From contig JADJYK010000001.1 in assembly GCA_016719815.1 (NCBI GenBank), positions 186,001 to 250,000 on the forward strand: 64,000 nucleotides of DNA, given 5' to 3'. The position numbers and the translations under genes are program-made. This stretch comes from Chitinophagaceae bacterium (lineage in GTDB: Bacteria > Bacteroidota > Bacteroidia > Chitinophagales > Chitinophagaceae). Of this stretch, positions 8,883 through 18,052 are shown piece by piece (the stretch's first letter is position 1; each line of letters opens with the position of its first letter). The notes under the pieces are model-generated. The model was not told where the DNA came from and ran no database searches. It saw only the letters and a program-made list of their open reading frames with translations.

Positions 8883-9761
8883 ATGGAAAATAATACATCC
8901 TTACAGCAGCAACTTCTTGAAGCAGGTGTTCACTTTGGTCACCTTAAAAAGAAGTGGAATCCCAAGATGTTACCTTACATCTTTGCTGAAAAGAAAGGTA
9001 TCCACATCATTGACCTGAACAAAACTGTTGAGTGTTTGCAGGAAACCGCTGTTGCTATGAAACAAATTGCCCGTAGCGGTAAAAAGATTTTGTTTGTAGG
9101 TACTAAAAAGCAGGCAAAAGATATCGTAAACGAAAGTGCTAAGAAAGTTAACATGCCATTTGTTACCGAAAGGTGGCTGGGCGGGATGCTTACAAATTTT
9201 AACACTGTTCGTAAGAGTGTGAAGAAAATGCAGAGTATTGAAAAAATGCTCGGCGATGGTTCTTTCGACAGCATCACAAAAAAAGAGCGACTTACCCTCA
9301 GCCGTGACAAAGACAAAATGGAAAAGGTATTAGGCGGTATTGCCCAGTTGGGCCGTGTTCCTGCTGCTTTGTTCATAGTTGATATTGGACATGAACACAT
9401 TGCATTAGCCGAAGCAAAACGCCTGGGTATTGCCACATTTGGTGTGGTTGATACCAACTGCGATCCTAACAAAGTAGACTTTGCAATTCCTGCAAACGAC
9501 GATGCTACAAAATCAATCGCCATCATTGTAAATTATATCACTGCTGCTATTGCAGAAGGTCTTGCTGAAAGACAAGCTGCAAAAGATGAAGAGGTAGATG
9601 AAATGACTGATGACGAAAAAGAAAGAAAAGCAGCGAAACTGCTTGCAGAAGCTGAAGCTGAAGGTGGCCGTGGCGGCAGAGGCCGTGGCGGTGCAGGTGG
9701 TGGACAAAGACGTCGTACACCAGCAGGCGGTGGCCGTGGACCTGGCGGCGGAAGAAGATAA
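8883..9761 (+). CDS. rpsB: 30S ribosomal protein S2 (uS2) with Gly/Arg-rich C-terminal tail
   Basis: A 292-residue S2, about 50 longer than the E. coli protein. The core is clear: LLEAGVHFGHLKKKWNPKM at the N terminus, IHIIDLNKTVECL, FVGTKKQAKDIV, RWLGGMLTNFNTV, and VVDTNCDPNKVDFAIPAND. After about residue 235 come an acidic/lysine helix (DEVDEMTDDEKERKAAKLL) and a low-complexity tail rich in RGG/GRG repeats, ending GRGPGGGRR. The tail is in frame and uninterrupted, so it is part of the protein. Such RGG-like tails can bind RNA, but that role is inferred here. It lies 39 nt after rpsI. Confidence 0.95.
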   Translation: MENNTSLQQQLLEAGVHFGHLKKKWNPKMLPYIFAEKKGIHIIDLNKTVECLQETAVAMKQIARSGKKILFVGTKKQAKDIVNESAKKVNMPFVTERWLGGMLTNFNTVRKSVKKMQSIEKMLGDGSFDSITKKERLTLSRDKDKMEKVLGGIAQLGRVPAALFIVDIGHEHIALAEAKRLGIATFGVVDTNCDPNKVDFAIPANDDATKSIAIIVNYITAAIAEGLAERQAAKDEEVDEMTDDEKERKAAKLLAEAEAEGGRGGRGRGGAGGGQRRRTPAGGGRGPGGGRR

Positions 9762-9892
9762 TGGAAGTTGCCGGAAATCCGATGTCTGAAGGCGGGTTAC
9801 TGGAAAATAACTAGTGTTTCACAATCATGCTGTCAGGGGCTGAGAAATTAGCAGGCTTCAGACCTCAGACTTCTGACATCAAACTTCAAACT

Positions 9893-10728
9893 ATGAGTAC
9901 TGTAACTATAAGTGCACAAGATATTAATAAGCTTCGCCAGGCTACTGGCGCCGGCATGATGGATTGCCGCAAAGCTTTGACTGAAACAAACGGTGATTTC
10001 GAAGCAGCTATCGACTGGCTGCGGAAACAAGGTCAGAAAGTAGCTGCTAAGAGAAGCGAACGTGAAGCAAAAGAAGGGTGGTAATTGCAAAAACAACTGC
10101 TGATAATAAATCCGGTATAGTTGTTTGTATAAGCTGCGAAACAGATTTCGTTTCTAAAAATGTTGATTTCGTAGCTTTCGGTCAAACAATTGCTGATGCG
10201 GCTATTTCCAATAATGTAATCAATCTTGAGCAATTGATGGACGTTAAAATTGGCGATTTGTCTGTAAAAGAAATGGTGGATGAAAAACTTGCGACTATTG
10301 GCGAAAAAATCGGCATCACCAAGTTTGAAAGAGTAGATGCTCCTTATGTGGCATCTTATATTCATGGCGCATACAGAATTGGCGTTTTGGTTGGTGTTGA
10401 TAAAGAAGCCGAAGTGGCTGGGAAAGATATAGCAATGCAAATTGCTGCATTGAATCCTGTTGCAGTAGATGCGGCATCTGTTCCTGCTGATGTTATTGTC
10501 CGCGAAAAGGATATCATCATGGAAGTAATGAAGCAGGATCCTAAAATGGCTGGTAAACCAGATGAAATGCTGGCTAAAATTGCTGAAGGTAAGATGGGTG
10601 CTTTCTTCAAAGAGCAAACTCTTACAGCCCAGGCTTTCGTTAAAGATGGCAGTAAAACTGTTGCTGAATACCTGAAGGAAAGCGGAGATGTGAAAGTGCT
10701 TGGGTTTAAAAGGGTGGCACTGGGATAA
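9893..10728 (+). CDS. tsf: Translation elongation factor Ts, frameshifted
   Basis: EF-Ts regenerates EF-Tu-GTP by nucleotide exchange. ATG at 9893 gives MSTVTISAQDINKLRQATG followed by GAGMMDCRKALTE, the UBA-like N-terminal domain that contacts EF-Tu. The core motif CETDFVSKN lies about 15 residues past the break, and ADVIVREKDI follows. The frame breaks at the GGG run 10076-10078: one more G turns EGW-stop into EGVVIAKTTADN and joins the two halves, for about 278 residues in total. EF-Ts is essential, so a real null is implausible and the shift is most likely a sequence error. It follows rpsB after 131 nt, as in many bacteria. Confidence 0.93.
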
Positions 10729-10758
10729 AAATTTCTCACTATGCATCATATCGTTGAA

Positions 10759-10789
10759 ATCCGTTCTGCAAAAGGCAGAACGGATTTTT
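10759..10789 (+). terminator. Rho-independent terminator of the rplM-tsf operon
   Basis: An 11-bp perfect stem ATCCGTTCTGC / GCAGAACGGAT with a 5-nt loop, followed by a T-run, 30 nt after the tsf stop. Confidence 0.9.
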
Positions 10790-10817
10790 GTATATTGGGA
10801 TTAAATAAATTTCAACA

Positions 10818-11315
10818 ATGCGGGTTATACTTACTTTTTTTTCCATTTTATTAATTCAGTCAATTTTTGCACAGGATAAAACACTTCTGAAAAAGCATTT
10901 ACTGCAGATACTCATTGATTATCCAAATAAATTCAAAAGTCTGGAGGATCCCGCGAACCCATTTACACTTAAGTTCAGCATTAGCGGTACTACTAATAAT
11001 GGTATTATTATGGGTTCCGGCAGCCAGGTATACATATCATCTTCTTTGCCTCTGCCTAAATCTGCCGAAGACGCCAAAACTTTGTTTCAAAAATGGACAG
11101 GACTTATTGACCAAATTGATTTTAATGGTGTGAAGATGACAGGAGTTTCTTGCCCATCGCCATGTGATAAGTTTACAATGTATAGCAGAAAGTGGAGTTT
11201 TGATACAAAACGAACTGATTTAGACACAAAATATTTTCCCTTTAAAATTGTGGTGCAGATAATCAAAATTGGGGAGTCTTACGCAGCAGCTATTCTTATT
11301 GGGCAGTTGGAATAG
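10818..11315 (+). CDS. Secreted protein of unknown function
   Basis: A 165-residue protein with an N-terminal signal peptide (MRVILTFFSILLIQSIFAQ, cleavage after FAQ likely). The mature part is mixed alpha/beta with no domain I recognise. A CPSPC motif at about residues 113-117 could form a disulfide. The C terminus (IVVQIIKIGESYAAAILIG) is hydrophobic but interrupted by charge, so it is more likely a beta-strand pair than a membrane anchor. It lies just after the tsf terminator and appears to be a single-gene unit. Confidence 0.72.
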   Translation: MRVILTFFSILLIQSIFAQDKTLLKKHLLQILIDYPNKFKSLEDPANPFTLKFSISGTTNNGIIMGSGSQVYISSSLPLPKSAEDAKTLFQKWTGLIDQIDFNGVKMTGVSCPSPCDKFTMYSRKWSFDTKRTDLDTKYFPFKIVVQIIKIGESYAAAILIGQLE

Positions 11316-11367
11316 AAGCAATCATAAGCCGAGGGATGATTCATCTTTTCACAAAAGTCATTTTTCC

Positions 11368-11375
11368 TATCTTCG
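11368..11375 (+). promoter_or_regulatory. Probable -7 element of the pyrH promoter
   Basis: TATCTTCG fits TAnnTTTG with one mismatch. It lies 18 nt before the pyrH ATG, with a TTTTC element about 20 nt further upstream. Confidence 0.45.
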
Positions 11376-11393
11376 TGGCGAAACCCCTGCACT

Positions 11394-12107
11394 ATGTTAC
11401 CAAAATATAAACGCATTCTTCTTAAACTTTCCGGCGAAGCATTAATGGGCGACAAAACATTTGGTTTTGATACTGATGTTATTTCCCAGTATGCGCAAGA
11501 CATAAAATCAATAATTGATTTAGGTGTGCAGGTGGCCATTGTTATTGGAGGTGGCAATATATACCGGGGATTAAATGAGGCAGAAACCGGAATTGAAAGG
11601 GCTCATGGTGATTATATGGGGATGCTGGCCACAGTCATAAACGGAATGGCGGTACAGGCAGGGTTGGAAAGAGTCGGGATTTATACACGATTGCAGAGTG
11701 CAATCAAAATGGAGCAAATAGCTGAACCATATATCCGCAGACGGGCAATCCGTCATCTTGAAAAGGGAAGGGTGGTAATTTTTGGTGCCGGAACCGGTAA
11801 TCCATATTTTACTACAGATACTGCCGGTTCTTTGAGGGCAATAGAAATTAACGCCGATGTTATTCTGAAAGGTACCAGAGTGGATGGCATTTATGATTCT
11901 GACCCAGAGAAAAACCCCAATGCAACTAAGTTCAACGTTATTACTTTCCAGGAGTGCCTGACCAATAACCTGCGGGTAATGGATATGACCGCTTTCACAC
12001 TATGCCAGGAAAATAATTTGCCGATTATTGTTTTTAACATGAATAAAGAAGGGAATCTTCGCCGGGTGGTTACAGGTGAAAAGGTAGGGACACTGGTAAG
12101 AGGATAA
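11394..12107 (+). CDS. pyrH: UMP kinase
   Basis: Converts UMP to UDP with ATP, a step of pyrimidine nucleotide synthesis. The 237-residue length is typical. Amino-acid-kinase family features are clear: KRILLKLSGEALMG at the N terminus, VAIVIGGGNIYRG near residues 47-59, GTGNPYFTTDTAGSLRAIE near 134-152, and LKGTRVDGIYDSDPEKNP near 160-177. The start ATG follows GCACT at 11394. frr, often the next gene elsewhere, is not found here. The frame is intact. Confidence 0.97.
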   Translation: MLPKYKRILLKLSGEALMGDKTFGFDTDVISQYAQDIKSIIDLGVQVAIVIGGGNIYRGLNEAETGIERAHGDYMGMLATVINGMAVQAGLERVGIYTRLQSAIKMEQIAEPYIRRRAIRHLEKGRVVIFGAGTGNPYFTTDTAGSLRAIEINADVILKGTRVDGIYDSDPEKNPNATKFNVITFQECLTNNLRVMDMTAFTLCQENNLPIIVFNMNKEGNLRRVVTGEKVGTLVRG

Positions 12108-12230
12108 TTACGAGGTAGTTTTCCTATTTTTTAATTTACAGTAACTACTATCTTGCACACTTAACCCAGAGCACACCTGTGAAAAACTATTAATGGCTAT
12201 TTGCCACATTTTTAATAGTTTCCAAACAAG

Positions 12231-13271
12231 ATGTATCTTATTATGGGTCCTCAGCTAACCCTTTCGCTGTTAGAAATTATTGTACTCATGCTGGGTGCAA
12301 TAACACTTGGAGTCACTATTCATTTTTTTGTCACAAGCCGTAAATCTCTTAAAGAAGTAAAAGATGAAATGTCGGGCAAAACCGGCAAAGAACTGAATGA
12401 ATGGAAATCGAAGTATTTCAATGCAACAGAAAGACGTGATGCCGAATTGCTATCCTTTAAAAAGCAGATTGAAGAATTAAAGGAGAATAATAACATTCTT
12501 GAAATTGAAGCAGATGAAACCAGAAAGCTTAACAGAAAACTGAAAGAGCAGCTGGACTTGTTACCATCTGCCATCCCTGCCAATACAGCTACTGTGCCAA
12601 ATTATATGGATCAGCTTAAAATGGCGCAAAGCAGTTTACTGGAACATAATGAAAAAATCAACCAGTTGCTTGGACAAATAGATCTGGTTAAAGAAACTGA
12701 GGAAAAGAAAAAAGAAATACTGCGTTATAATGAAGAGTTGAACAAGCAGGTTAATGAACTGAGATTTAAATTATCACAAAAAGAAAAGGAAATAAGCGGT
12801 ATTAGGCAAAAAGAGAATCTGACAAAAGAAATGTCATCCATGCTGGATAATGCTTATAGCGAGTTTAGTGTATTACAGGAAAAAATGCAGAGACTGGAAA
12901 GCCAGATTTCTGTATCAAAACGAATTAATATTGAGTTTGAAGATTTAAAGGAAAGTCATTACAGGATTAGCCTGGATTATGAAGAGTTAAAAAGAAAAAA
13001 TAATAATCTTGGTAATGAATATCAGGATTTAAAAGAAATACTTTTTGAAACGGAAGATAAATTGAAGGAGGCTAATTTTCAAAGGCAGCAATTACAAAAA
13101 CGTGTAACTTATCTAGAAGAGCTAAGTAAGGATATGCAAGACATGGCCGAAACAAATAAAAGCCTCGAGAACCAGCTTAAGCGGATTGGCGAACTGGAAA
13201 GTCAACTCGATCTTCTCTCTGAGGAAAAGAACCACCTGGCGCAGCCCCCAATAAAAGAGGATAGGTCTTAA
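12231..13271 (+). CDS. Single-pass membrane protein with long coiled coil
   Basis: A 346-residue protein with one N-terminal membrane helix (about residues 8-32) and a long Lys/Glu/Gln/Leu-rich coiled-coil region from about 35 to 335. A break at the Pro/Ala/Thr stretch near 113-125 would divide the coil. I do not recognise a named family, and no enzymatic motif is visible. An alternative start is ATG at 12243 (MGPQLT). A TATCTTG element near 12149 is a plausible -7 box. The architecture suggests a membrane-tethered scaffold with a cytoplasmic coil, which is inference only. The gene is the last plus-strand gene before the minus-strand HU/bTHX genes. Confidence 0.7.
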   Translation: MYLIMGPQLTLSLLEIIVLMLGAITLGVTIHFFVTSRKSLKEVKDEMSGKTGKELNEWKSKYFNATERRDAELLSFKKQIEELKENNNILEIEADETRKLNRKLKEQLDLLPSAIPANTATVPNYMDQLKMAQSSLLEHNEKINQLLGQIDLVKETEEKKKEILRYNEELNKQVNELRFKLSQKEKEISGIRQKENLTKEMSSMLDNAYSEFSVLQEKMQRLESQISVSKRINIEFEDLKESHYRISLDYEELKRKNNNLGNEYQDLKEILFETEDKLKEANFQRQQLQKRVTYLEELSKDMQDMAETNKSLENQLKRIGELESQLDLLSEEKNHLAQPPIKEDRS

Positions 13272-13299
13272 AAAATTGGCAGGTTTTACAACCTGCCAA
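13270..13299 (-). terminator. Terminator for the HU-bTHX transcript (minus strand)
   Basis: A 10-bp stem TTGGCAGGTT / AACCTGCCAA. On the minus strand it is followed by a T-run; on the plus strand no T-run follows. It therefore mainly ends the transcript arriving from HU and bTHX. Confidence 0.75.
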
Positions 13300-13422
13300 T
13301 CAGCATATATTAACTGCTTTTTTTAGCAGCTTTTTTAACAGCAGTTTTTTAGCAGGACGGCTTTTCCCAAATGAGCCCTTGAAGCGTTTTCCTTTTGCCG
13401 TTTTTTTATCACCTCTTCCCAT
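13300..13422 (-). CDS. 30S ribosomal protein bTHX, short gene with probable frameshift
   Basis: A short basic protein whose start, MGRGDKKTAKGKRFKGSFGK followed by SRPAKK, matches the bTHX (S31) family of Bacteroidota and Thermus, which stabilises the head of the 30S subunit. As read it encodes 40 residues ending KKAVNIC. Adding one T to the T6 run at 13345-13350 would give a tail KKTAVKKAAKKSS and a stop at 13310-13312, a more natural Lys/Ala tail of 37 residues. The gene lies just downstream of HU on the same strand and ahead of a terminator. Confidence 0.8.
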   Translation of the reverse strand: MGRGDKKTAKGKRFKGSFGKSRPAKKLLLKKLLKKAVNIC

Positions 13423-13778
13423 AATTTTTGTTTTAATTTATAGTGAATAATTAGATTACTTTTCTTTTTCTTTTTTGTAAGTAAAGGCTTAAGTTCTTTT
13501 AATGAAACTTTTAGCTTAGCAGACAGGTCTTTGCCACTTTTAAATCTGGCAACAATTTTTTCTTTAATGTTGATAGTAGCCTTTGTTTGTGGGTTGTGAC
13601 CTTTTCTTCCTTCACGGTATGAGAGCAGAAAAGTACCAAAGCCTACAAGCGTTACTTTGCCGCCAGATTTAAGTGTTTTTGTCACTGCATCAGTAAAAGA
13701 GTCGAGTGCTGCATTAGCCTGTGTTTTTGTAATGCCGGCATCTTCTGCAATTTTCTCAATCAAATCTGCTTTGTTCAT
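13335..13778 (-). CDS. HU-family DNA-binding protein, C terminus probably frameshifted
   Basis: A histone-like nucleoid protein that bends DNA as a dimer. ATG at 13778 gives MNKADLIEKIAEDAGITKTQ, and the beta-arm region VTLVGFGTFLLSYREGRKGH with NPQT follows. The usual arm sequence RxGRNPQTG is altered to REGRKGHNPQT. As read, the frame runs on past about residue 105 into an atypical Lys-rich tail overlapping bTHX. One more T in the T6 run 13471-13476 would end the protein at LTKKEKEK with a stop at 13456-13458, leaving a clean gap before bTHX. The upstream in-frame extension to 13862 is unlikely to be translated. Confidence 0.88.
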   Translation of the reverse strand: MNKADLIEKIAEDAGITKTQANAALDSFTDAVTKTLKSGGKVTLVGFGTFLLSYREGRKGHNPQTKATINIKEKIVARFKSGKDLSAKLKVSLKELKPLLTKKKKKSNLIIHYKLKQKLWEEVIKKRQKENASRAHLGKAVLLKNCC

Positions 13779-13928
13779 TTCAGTTTGTTTTGGTGTTTTG
13801 TATGAGGCGACAAATTTAGAGGCTTTTTCCTTCCGGAAAAATAATTTTCTTACTTGCAGCAAATATTATCAACCTCTGCAAAGCTGCTGTGGATAAGCAT
13901 TTCAGCCTTTGCGGGAAACGCCTGATTT

Positions 13929-14234
13929 TCACTCTATCACCTGCATTACTGTGCGGAAAGAGATAGTTTTATTTCCCCATTTTTCAATTGCTTTTCGCCG
14001 GAGTTCGTCAGCATATTTTTCGATGTAACGGTTATATAAGGCCTTGCTTTCTGCCTCGTATTGCACAGCGTAGGTGAGGCCATCAGTTTCATCCACTTCT
14101 GTTAGTTTTAGTATACGGGCATGTAAAAAGCATCCGGTGGCAGTAACCTCGGGTAGATGTTCTTTTTTTATCCATTGCAGCCATGCCAAGGCAATGCTGT
14201 GATCAACTTTTGTTGTTACATTATACAGTATCAT
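13929..14234 (-). CDS. DUF4286 family protein
   Basis: A 101-residue cytoplasmic protein matching the pattern of DUF4286: MILYNVTTKVDHSIALAWLQ at the N terminus, a central GCFLHARILKL, and a C-terminal Tyr/Lys-rich helix with KYADELRRKAIEKWG. The family is small and uncharacterised, with a dimeric ferredoxin-like (ABM-like) look inferred from the alternating pattern. It starts 4 nt after xth ends and is almost surely cotranscribed with it. Confidence 0.8.
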   Translation of the reverse strand: MILYNVTTKVDHSIALAWLQWIKKEHLPEVTATGCFLHARILKLTEVDETDGLTYAVQYEAESKALYNRYIEKYADELRRKAIEKWGNKTISFRTVMQVIE

Positions 14235-14238
14235 TTAA

Positions 14239-15006
14239 TTATCGTTTTATTTCCACATACACCGGGCAGTGATCACTATGTTTTACATCAGGATAAATTT
14301 CTGCCTCTATTAATTGCTTCCGTAGCGGTTCTGTTACAGTAATGTAATCAATGCGCCACCCCTTATTGTTCAGCCGCACACTGGGGAAACGCTGGCTCCA
14401 CCAGCTGTAGCGGTGCGGTTCAGGATGAAATTCCCGGAAAGTATCTGTCCAGCCACTTTCAAGGAATTTTGTCATCCATTCTCTTTCTTCAGGTAAAAAA
14501 CCAGATGAATTTTTATTTCCTCTCGGGTCGTGTATATCAATTTCCTTGTGGGCAATATTATAGTCGCCGCAAAGGATGAGTTTAGGGTGTTTTTTTTTCA
14601 GTTTATTCAGGTAAGCAAAGAAATCATCAAGCCACACATATTTAAATTGCTGTCTCTCATCGCCGCTGGTGCCGCTGGGAAAATAGGCATTGATCAGCCG
14701 CACATCACCAAAATCAACCTGCACCACACGGCCCTCATCATCCGTTCCTGGAAAACCGCAGCCATACTCCACATGGTCAGCTTTTACTTTACTGAAAATA
14801 GCCACACCGCTATATCCCTTTTTTTGGGCACTATACCAATAGTGGTGATAGCCCAATGCCTCAAACTGTTTAATATCCACATCGCCTTGTACCGCTTTGG
14901 TTTCCTGCACACAAATAACATCTGCGGGATTAGACTTGAGCCATTCGATAAAGCCCTTTTTAATCGCAGCCCTGATTCCATTTACGTTATATGAAATAAT
15001 TCGCAT
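14239..15006 (-). CDS. xth: Exodeoxyribonuclease III (AP endonuclease)
   Basis: A 255-residue repair nuclease of the EEP superfamily that cuts at abasic sites and removes 3'-blocking groups. Catalytic signatures are visible: the N-terminal SYNVNGIRAAIKKGF, the metal-binding Glu in VCVQETKA, GDYNIAHKEIDIHDP with the Asp and Asn of the active site, WRIDYITVT, and the C-terminal catalytic SDHCPVYVE. Length and order fit single-domain Xth/ExoA. It is divergent from the LOG gene, with about 38 nt between start codons. Confidence 0.95.
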   Translation of the reverse strand: MRIISYNVNGIRAAIKKGFIEWLKSNPADVICVQETKAVQGDVDIKQFEALGYHHYWYSAQKKGYSGVAIFSKVKADHVEYGCGFPGTDDEGRVVQVDFGDVRLINAYFPSGTSGDERQQFKYVWLDDFFAYLNKLKKKHPKLILCGDYNIAHKEIDIHDPRGNKNSSGFLPEEREWMTKFLESGWTDTFREFHPEPHRYSWWSQRFPSVRLNNKGWRIDYITVTEPLRKQLIEAEIYPDVKHSDHCPVYVEIKR

Positions 15007-15044
15007 TACTTTTATGGTTGATTTATCGGCAATTTACATTATCT

Positions 15045-15830
15045 ATGTCAACAGGAAAATTCAGGAGGAAGCATTTAAGAAAAGCTGAAGTAAAAACCTC
15101 CAAAAAAATGAAGGCTATTATTCCTCCCAAGCAACATTTGTATCTGGAAGGACCAAAAAGCAGGGGATATGAGTTGTTTTTTGCCTGGCGGGTATTAAGA
15201 CAGTTTATCAGGGGTTTCCGCAAATTGCATTTTATGCGGCCTTGTATAACGGTTTTTGGTTCAGCCCGGTTTAAGGATGACCATAAGTATTATATCGCTG
15301 CAAAGGAATTTGGAAAAAGAATCGCACAATTAGGGTTAACCACTATGACGGGTGGAGGCCCGGGTATAATGGAGGCAGCAAACAGGGGCGCATTTGAAAA
15401 TGGCGGTCATTCCGTTGGTCTCAATATTCAGCTTCCCTTTGAACAAAAAGAAAACCCATACCTGCATACATCAATTACGTTTGAACACTTTTTTGTACGT
15501 AAAGTATTATTGGTCAAATACTCTTATGCGTTCGTTATAATGCCGGGTGGCTTTGGCACATTGGACGAATTTTTTGAAACGCTAACCCTGGTACAAACGG
15601 ATACTATAACTGAATTCCCGATAGTTCTTTTTGGGAAAGAATTTCATCAACCGTTACTTGCGTATATTGACCATATGGCAGAACAGGGTACAATATCAAA
15701 AGAAGATTTAAAACTAGTGTTGGTGACTGATGATATAGATGAGGCCATGGAACATATAAGCAGTTATATCAGTTCAAATTACAAGGTAAAATACAAAAAA
15801 CGGTTTTGGTGGTTATTTGAAAAGAGCTGA
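15045..15830 (+). CDS. LOG family protein (TIGR00730-type Rossmann fold)
   Basis: A cytoplasmic protein of the LOG/lysine-decarboxylase-like family; several members release cytokinin bases from nucleoside monophosphates. Both diagnostic motifs are present: GGGPGIMEAANRGA and PGGFGTLDEFFE (PGGxGTxxE). The N-terminal 60 residues are basic (KFRRKHLRKAEVKTSKKMK), longer than in plant LOG. I chose ATG 15045 over 15018 for its position past the divergent promoter region; ATG 15111 (MKAIIPPKQ) is also possible. Bacterial substrates vary, so the reaction is not certain. Confidence 0.88.
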   Translation: MSTGKFRRKHLRKAEVKTSKKMKAIIPPKQHLYLEGPKSRGYELFFAWRVLRQFIRGFRKLHFMRPCITVFGSARFKDDHKYYIAAKEFGKRIAQLGLTTMTGGGPGIMEAANRGAFENGGHSVGLNIQLPFEQKENPYLHTSITFEHFFVRKVLLVKYSYAFVIMPGGFGTLDEFFETLTLVQTDTITEFPIVLFGKEFHQPLLAYIDHMAEQGTISKEDLKLVLVTDDIDEAMEHISSYISSNYKVKYKKRFWWLFEKS

Positions 15831-15882
15831 CAGAATGTGTACTTTTTACACAAAAGTTATACCTTCACATAAATTTTTTGCC

Positions 15883-18052
15883 ATGTTATTTAAAAGATTG
15901 CTACTGTCGGTATTTGTATTATTTATTTCTGTTAATTCTTATGCAGAGGTAACATACACGACTCTTTCTCCAAACGGAAATATTCAGCTTGATATTTTGC
16001 ACCGCACTGCCGGTGATGTGATGTACCGTGTTTTTTACAAAGGGAAAGCTATCGTTACCCCCTCCGGGCTTGGTTTGCGGTTTAAGGCGCCGGAAGTCAC
16101 CTTAACACAGTTTACTATACTTGGAGTTGATTCTTCTGCTAACGATGAAACATGGAAACCTGTTTGGGGAGAAACAAATACTATTCGTAACAATTACAAA
16201 CAGTTTGTGCTAAGACTTTCCGACAAAGGAAAATCCGGGATTGAAATGGTGGTAACTTTCCGTGTATTTGATGACGGCGTTGGGTTCCGGTATTCATTTC
16301 CTCAGCAAGCCAAACTGAACCACTTTGTTATTGCAGAAGAGCTGACACAGTTTGGTATGAGCGGCGATCATAAGGCTTTCTGGATTCCTGGTGATTATGA
16401 TACTAACGAATATGGTTATTATACTAGCAGTCTGAGTAAAGTGGATGCAACAGGTGGTGGATTTGCCCAGGAAATACATGCAAAAACATCATTTGACAAA
16501 AATGCTGTACAAACACCGTTGATGATGAAATCGGCGGATGGCTTATATATAAACCTGCATGAAGCGGCGCTGGTAAACTATCCTGCGATGAACCTTGCGC
16601 TGAATAAGGAAACAATGACCTTCAATTCTCACCTGGTTTCGGATGCTGTGGGTAATAAAGCCTATTTGCAGACACCTGCAAAAACTCCCTGGCGTACAAT
16701 TATTGTAAGCGATAAGGCTCCGGAAATTCTGATGTCGAAAATGATACTGAACCTGAATGAGCCATCAAAAATTGTTAATCCATCTTGGATAAAACCAATT
16801 AAATATGTAGGTGTGTGGTGGGAAATGCATGTGGGCAGAAGCAGTTGGGATTACAGCGGCGGACAAGTAGGAAGTCAGCAAGCAACAAAAGTGCCGCATG
16901 GTGCCAATACAGCTAACGTAAAAAAGGTATATTGATTTTGCTGCGCAGCATGGCTTCAGTGGTATATTGGTTGAAGGATGGAACACCGGATGGGAAGATT
17001 GGTTTGGACAGTGGAAGGAAGATGTTTTTGATTTTGTAACACCCTACCCTGATTTCGATGTGAAAGGGTTGCAACAGTATGCAGCACAAAAAGGTGTAAA
17101 ACTGATAATGCACCATGAAACATCTGCATCGGTAACTAACTACGAAAGGTGGATGGATACGGCTTATCGTTTTATGAAACAATTTGGTTATGATGCAGTA
17201 AAAACCGGTTATGTAGGCAGAATCATTCCACGGGGTGAACACCACGATGGACAATGGATGATAAAGCACTATGAAAGAGTTGCTGCAAAAACGGCTGGCT
17301 ACAAGATAATGCTCAATGCACATGAACCAGTTCGTCCAACAGGATTGCACCGTACTTATCCTAACTGGCTGGCCTGCGAAGCTGCAAGAGGAAATGAGTT
17401 TAACGCATGGAGCCATGGCAATGACCCCGACCACGAGACAATTCTTCCTTTTACCCGGATAATGGGTGGCCCTATGGATTACACGCCGGGTATTTTTAAA
17501 ATAAAAATGAATTATTACAATCCCGATAAGAAAGAACAGGTTCACACCACACTCGCCAAGCAAATGGCCTTGTATATAACAATGTACAGTCCATTACAAA
17601 TGGCAGCCGATCTGCCGGAGAATTATGAAGCAAAGATGGATGCATTCCAGTTTATAAAAGATGTTGCAGTGGATTGGGATGACACAAAAGTATTAGATGC
17701 CGAACCTGGCGATTATATTCTTACGGCAAGAAAAGGAAAAGGAACTGACAACTGGTTTGTTGGCGCTATCACAGATGAAAATGCAAGAAGCCTTTCGGCA
17801 GATTTATCTTTTCTTGATGAAGGCAAAGTGTACCAGGCAATTATTTACAGAGATGCTGATAATGCCGACTGGAAGAATAACCCTGAGGCATATACAATAG
17901 AAAAGAAATTAGTGAATAAAAATTCTGTGCTTGGATTAAAACTTGCCTCCGGCGGCGGTACAGCTATCAGCCTTATGCCCATTACAGCCGAACAGCAGTT
18001 GCAGATGAAGAAGGAAATAAAAGCACTTCCCAAAACTAAAAAGAAAAAATAA
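15883..18052 (+). CDS. GH97 alpha-glucosidase (SusB-like), frameshifted
   Basis: An exported glycoside hydrolase of family 97, about 723 residues. ATG 15883 gives a signal peptide (MLFKRLLLSVFVLFISVNSYA). The N-terminal beta-sandwich precedes a TIM barrel that contains KYVGVWWEMHVGRSSWDY, LVEGWNTGWEDWFGQW, MHHETSASVTNYE, VKTGYVGRIIPRGEHHDGQ, and NAHEPVRPTGLHRTYPNW. Glutamates at HHE, GEHH and NAHE fit the inverting SusB-type subgroup, not the retaining Asp-nucleophile subgroup. The frame breaks at the A6 run 16920-16925; with A5 it reads NVKRYIDFAAQHGFSG. The stop overlaps the SemiSWEET start by one base, so the hydrolase and sugar carrier are coupled. Confidence 0.92.

Noticed and set aside
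8975..9526. Long antisense open frame opposite rpsB
   Set aside because: It is the complement of a conserved ribosomal protein; no start context or family pattern.
9762..9892. Upstream extension of tsf from 9827
   Set aside because: The added residues do not belong to EF-Ts; ATG 9893 matches the family start.
10033..10749. 238-codon antisense frame opposite tsf
   Set aside because: Shadow of the conserved EF-Ts gene; composition is unlike a real protein (rich in Phe, His, Asn, Cys).
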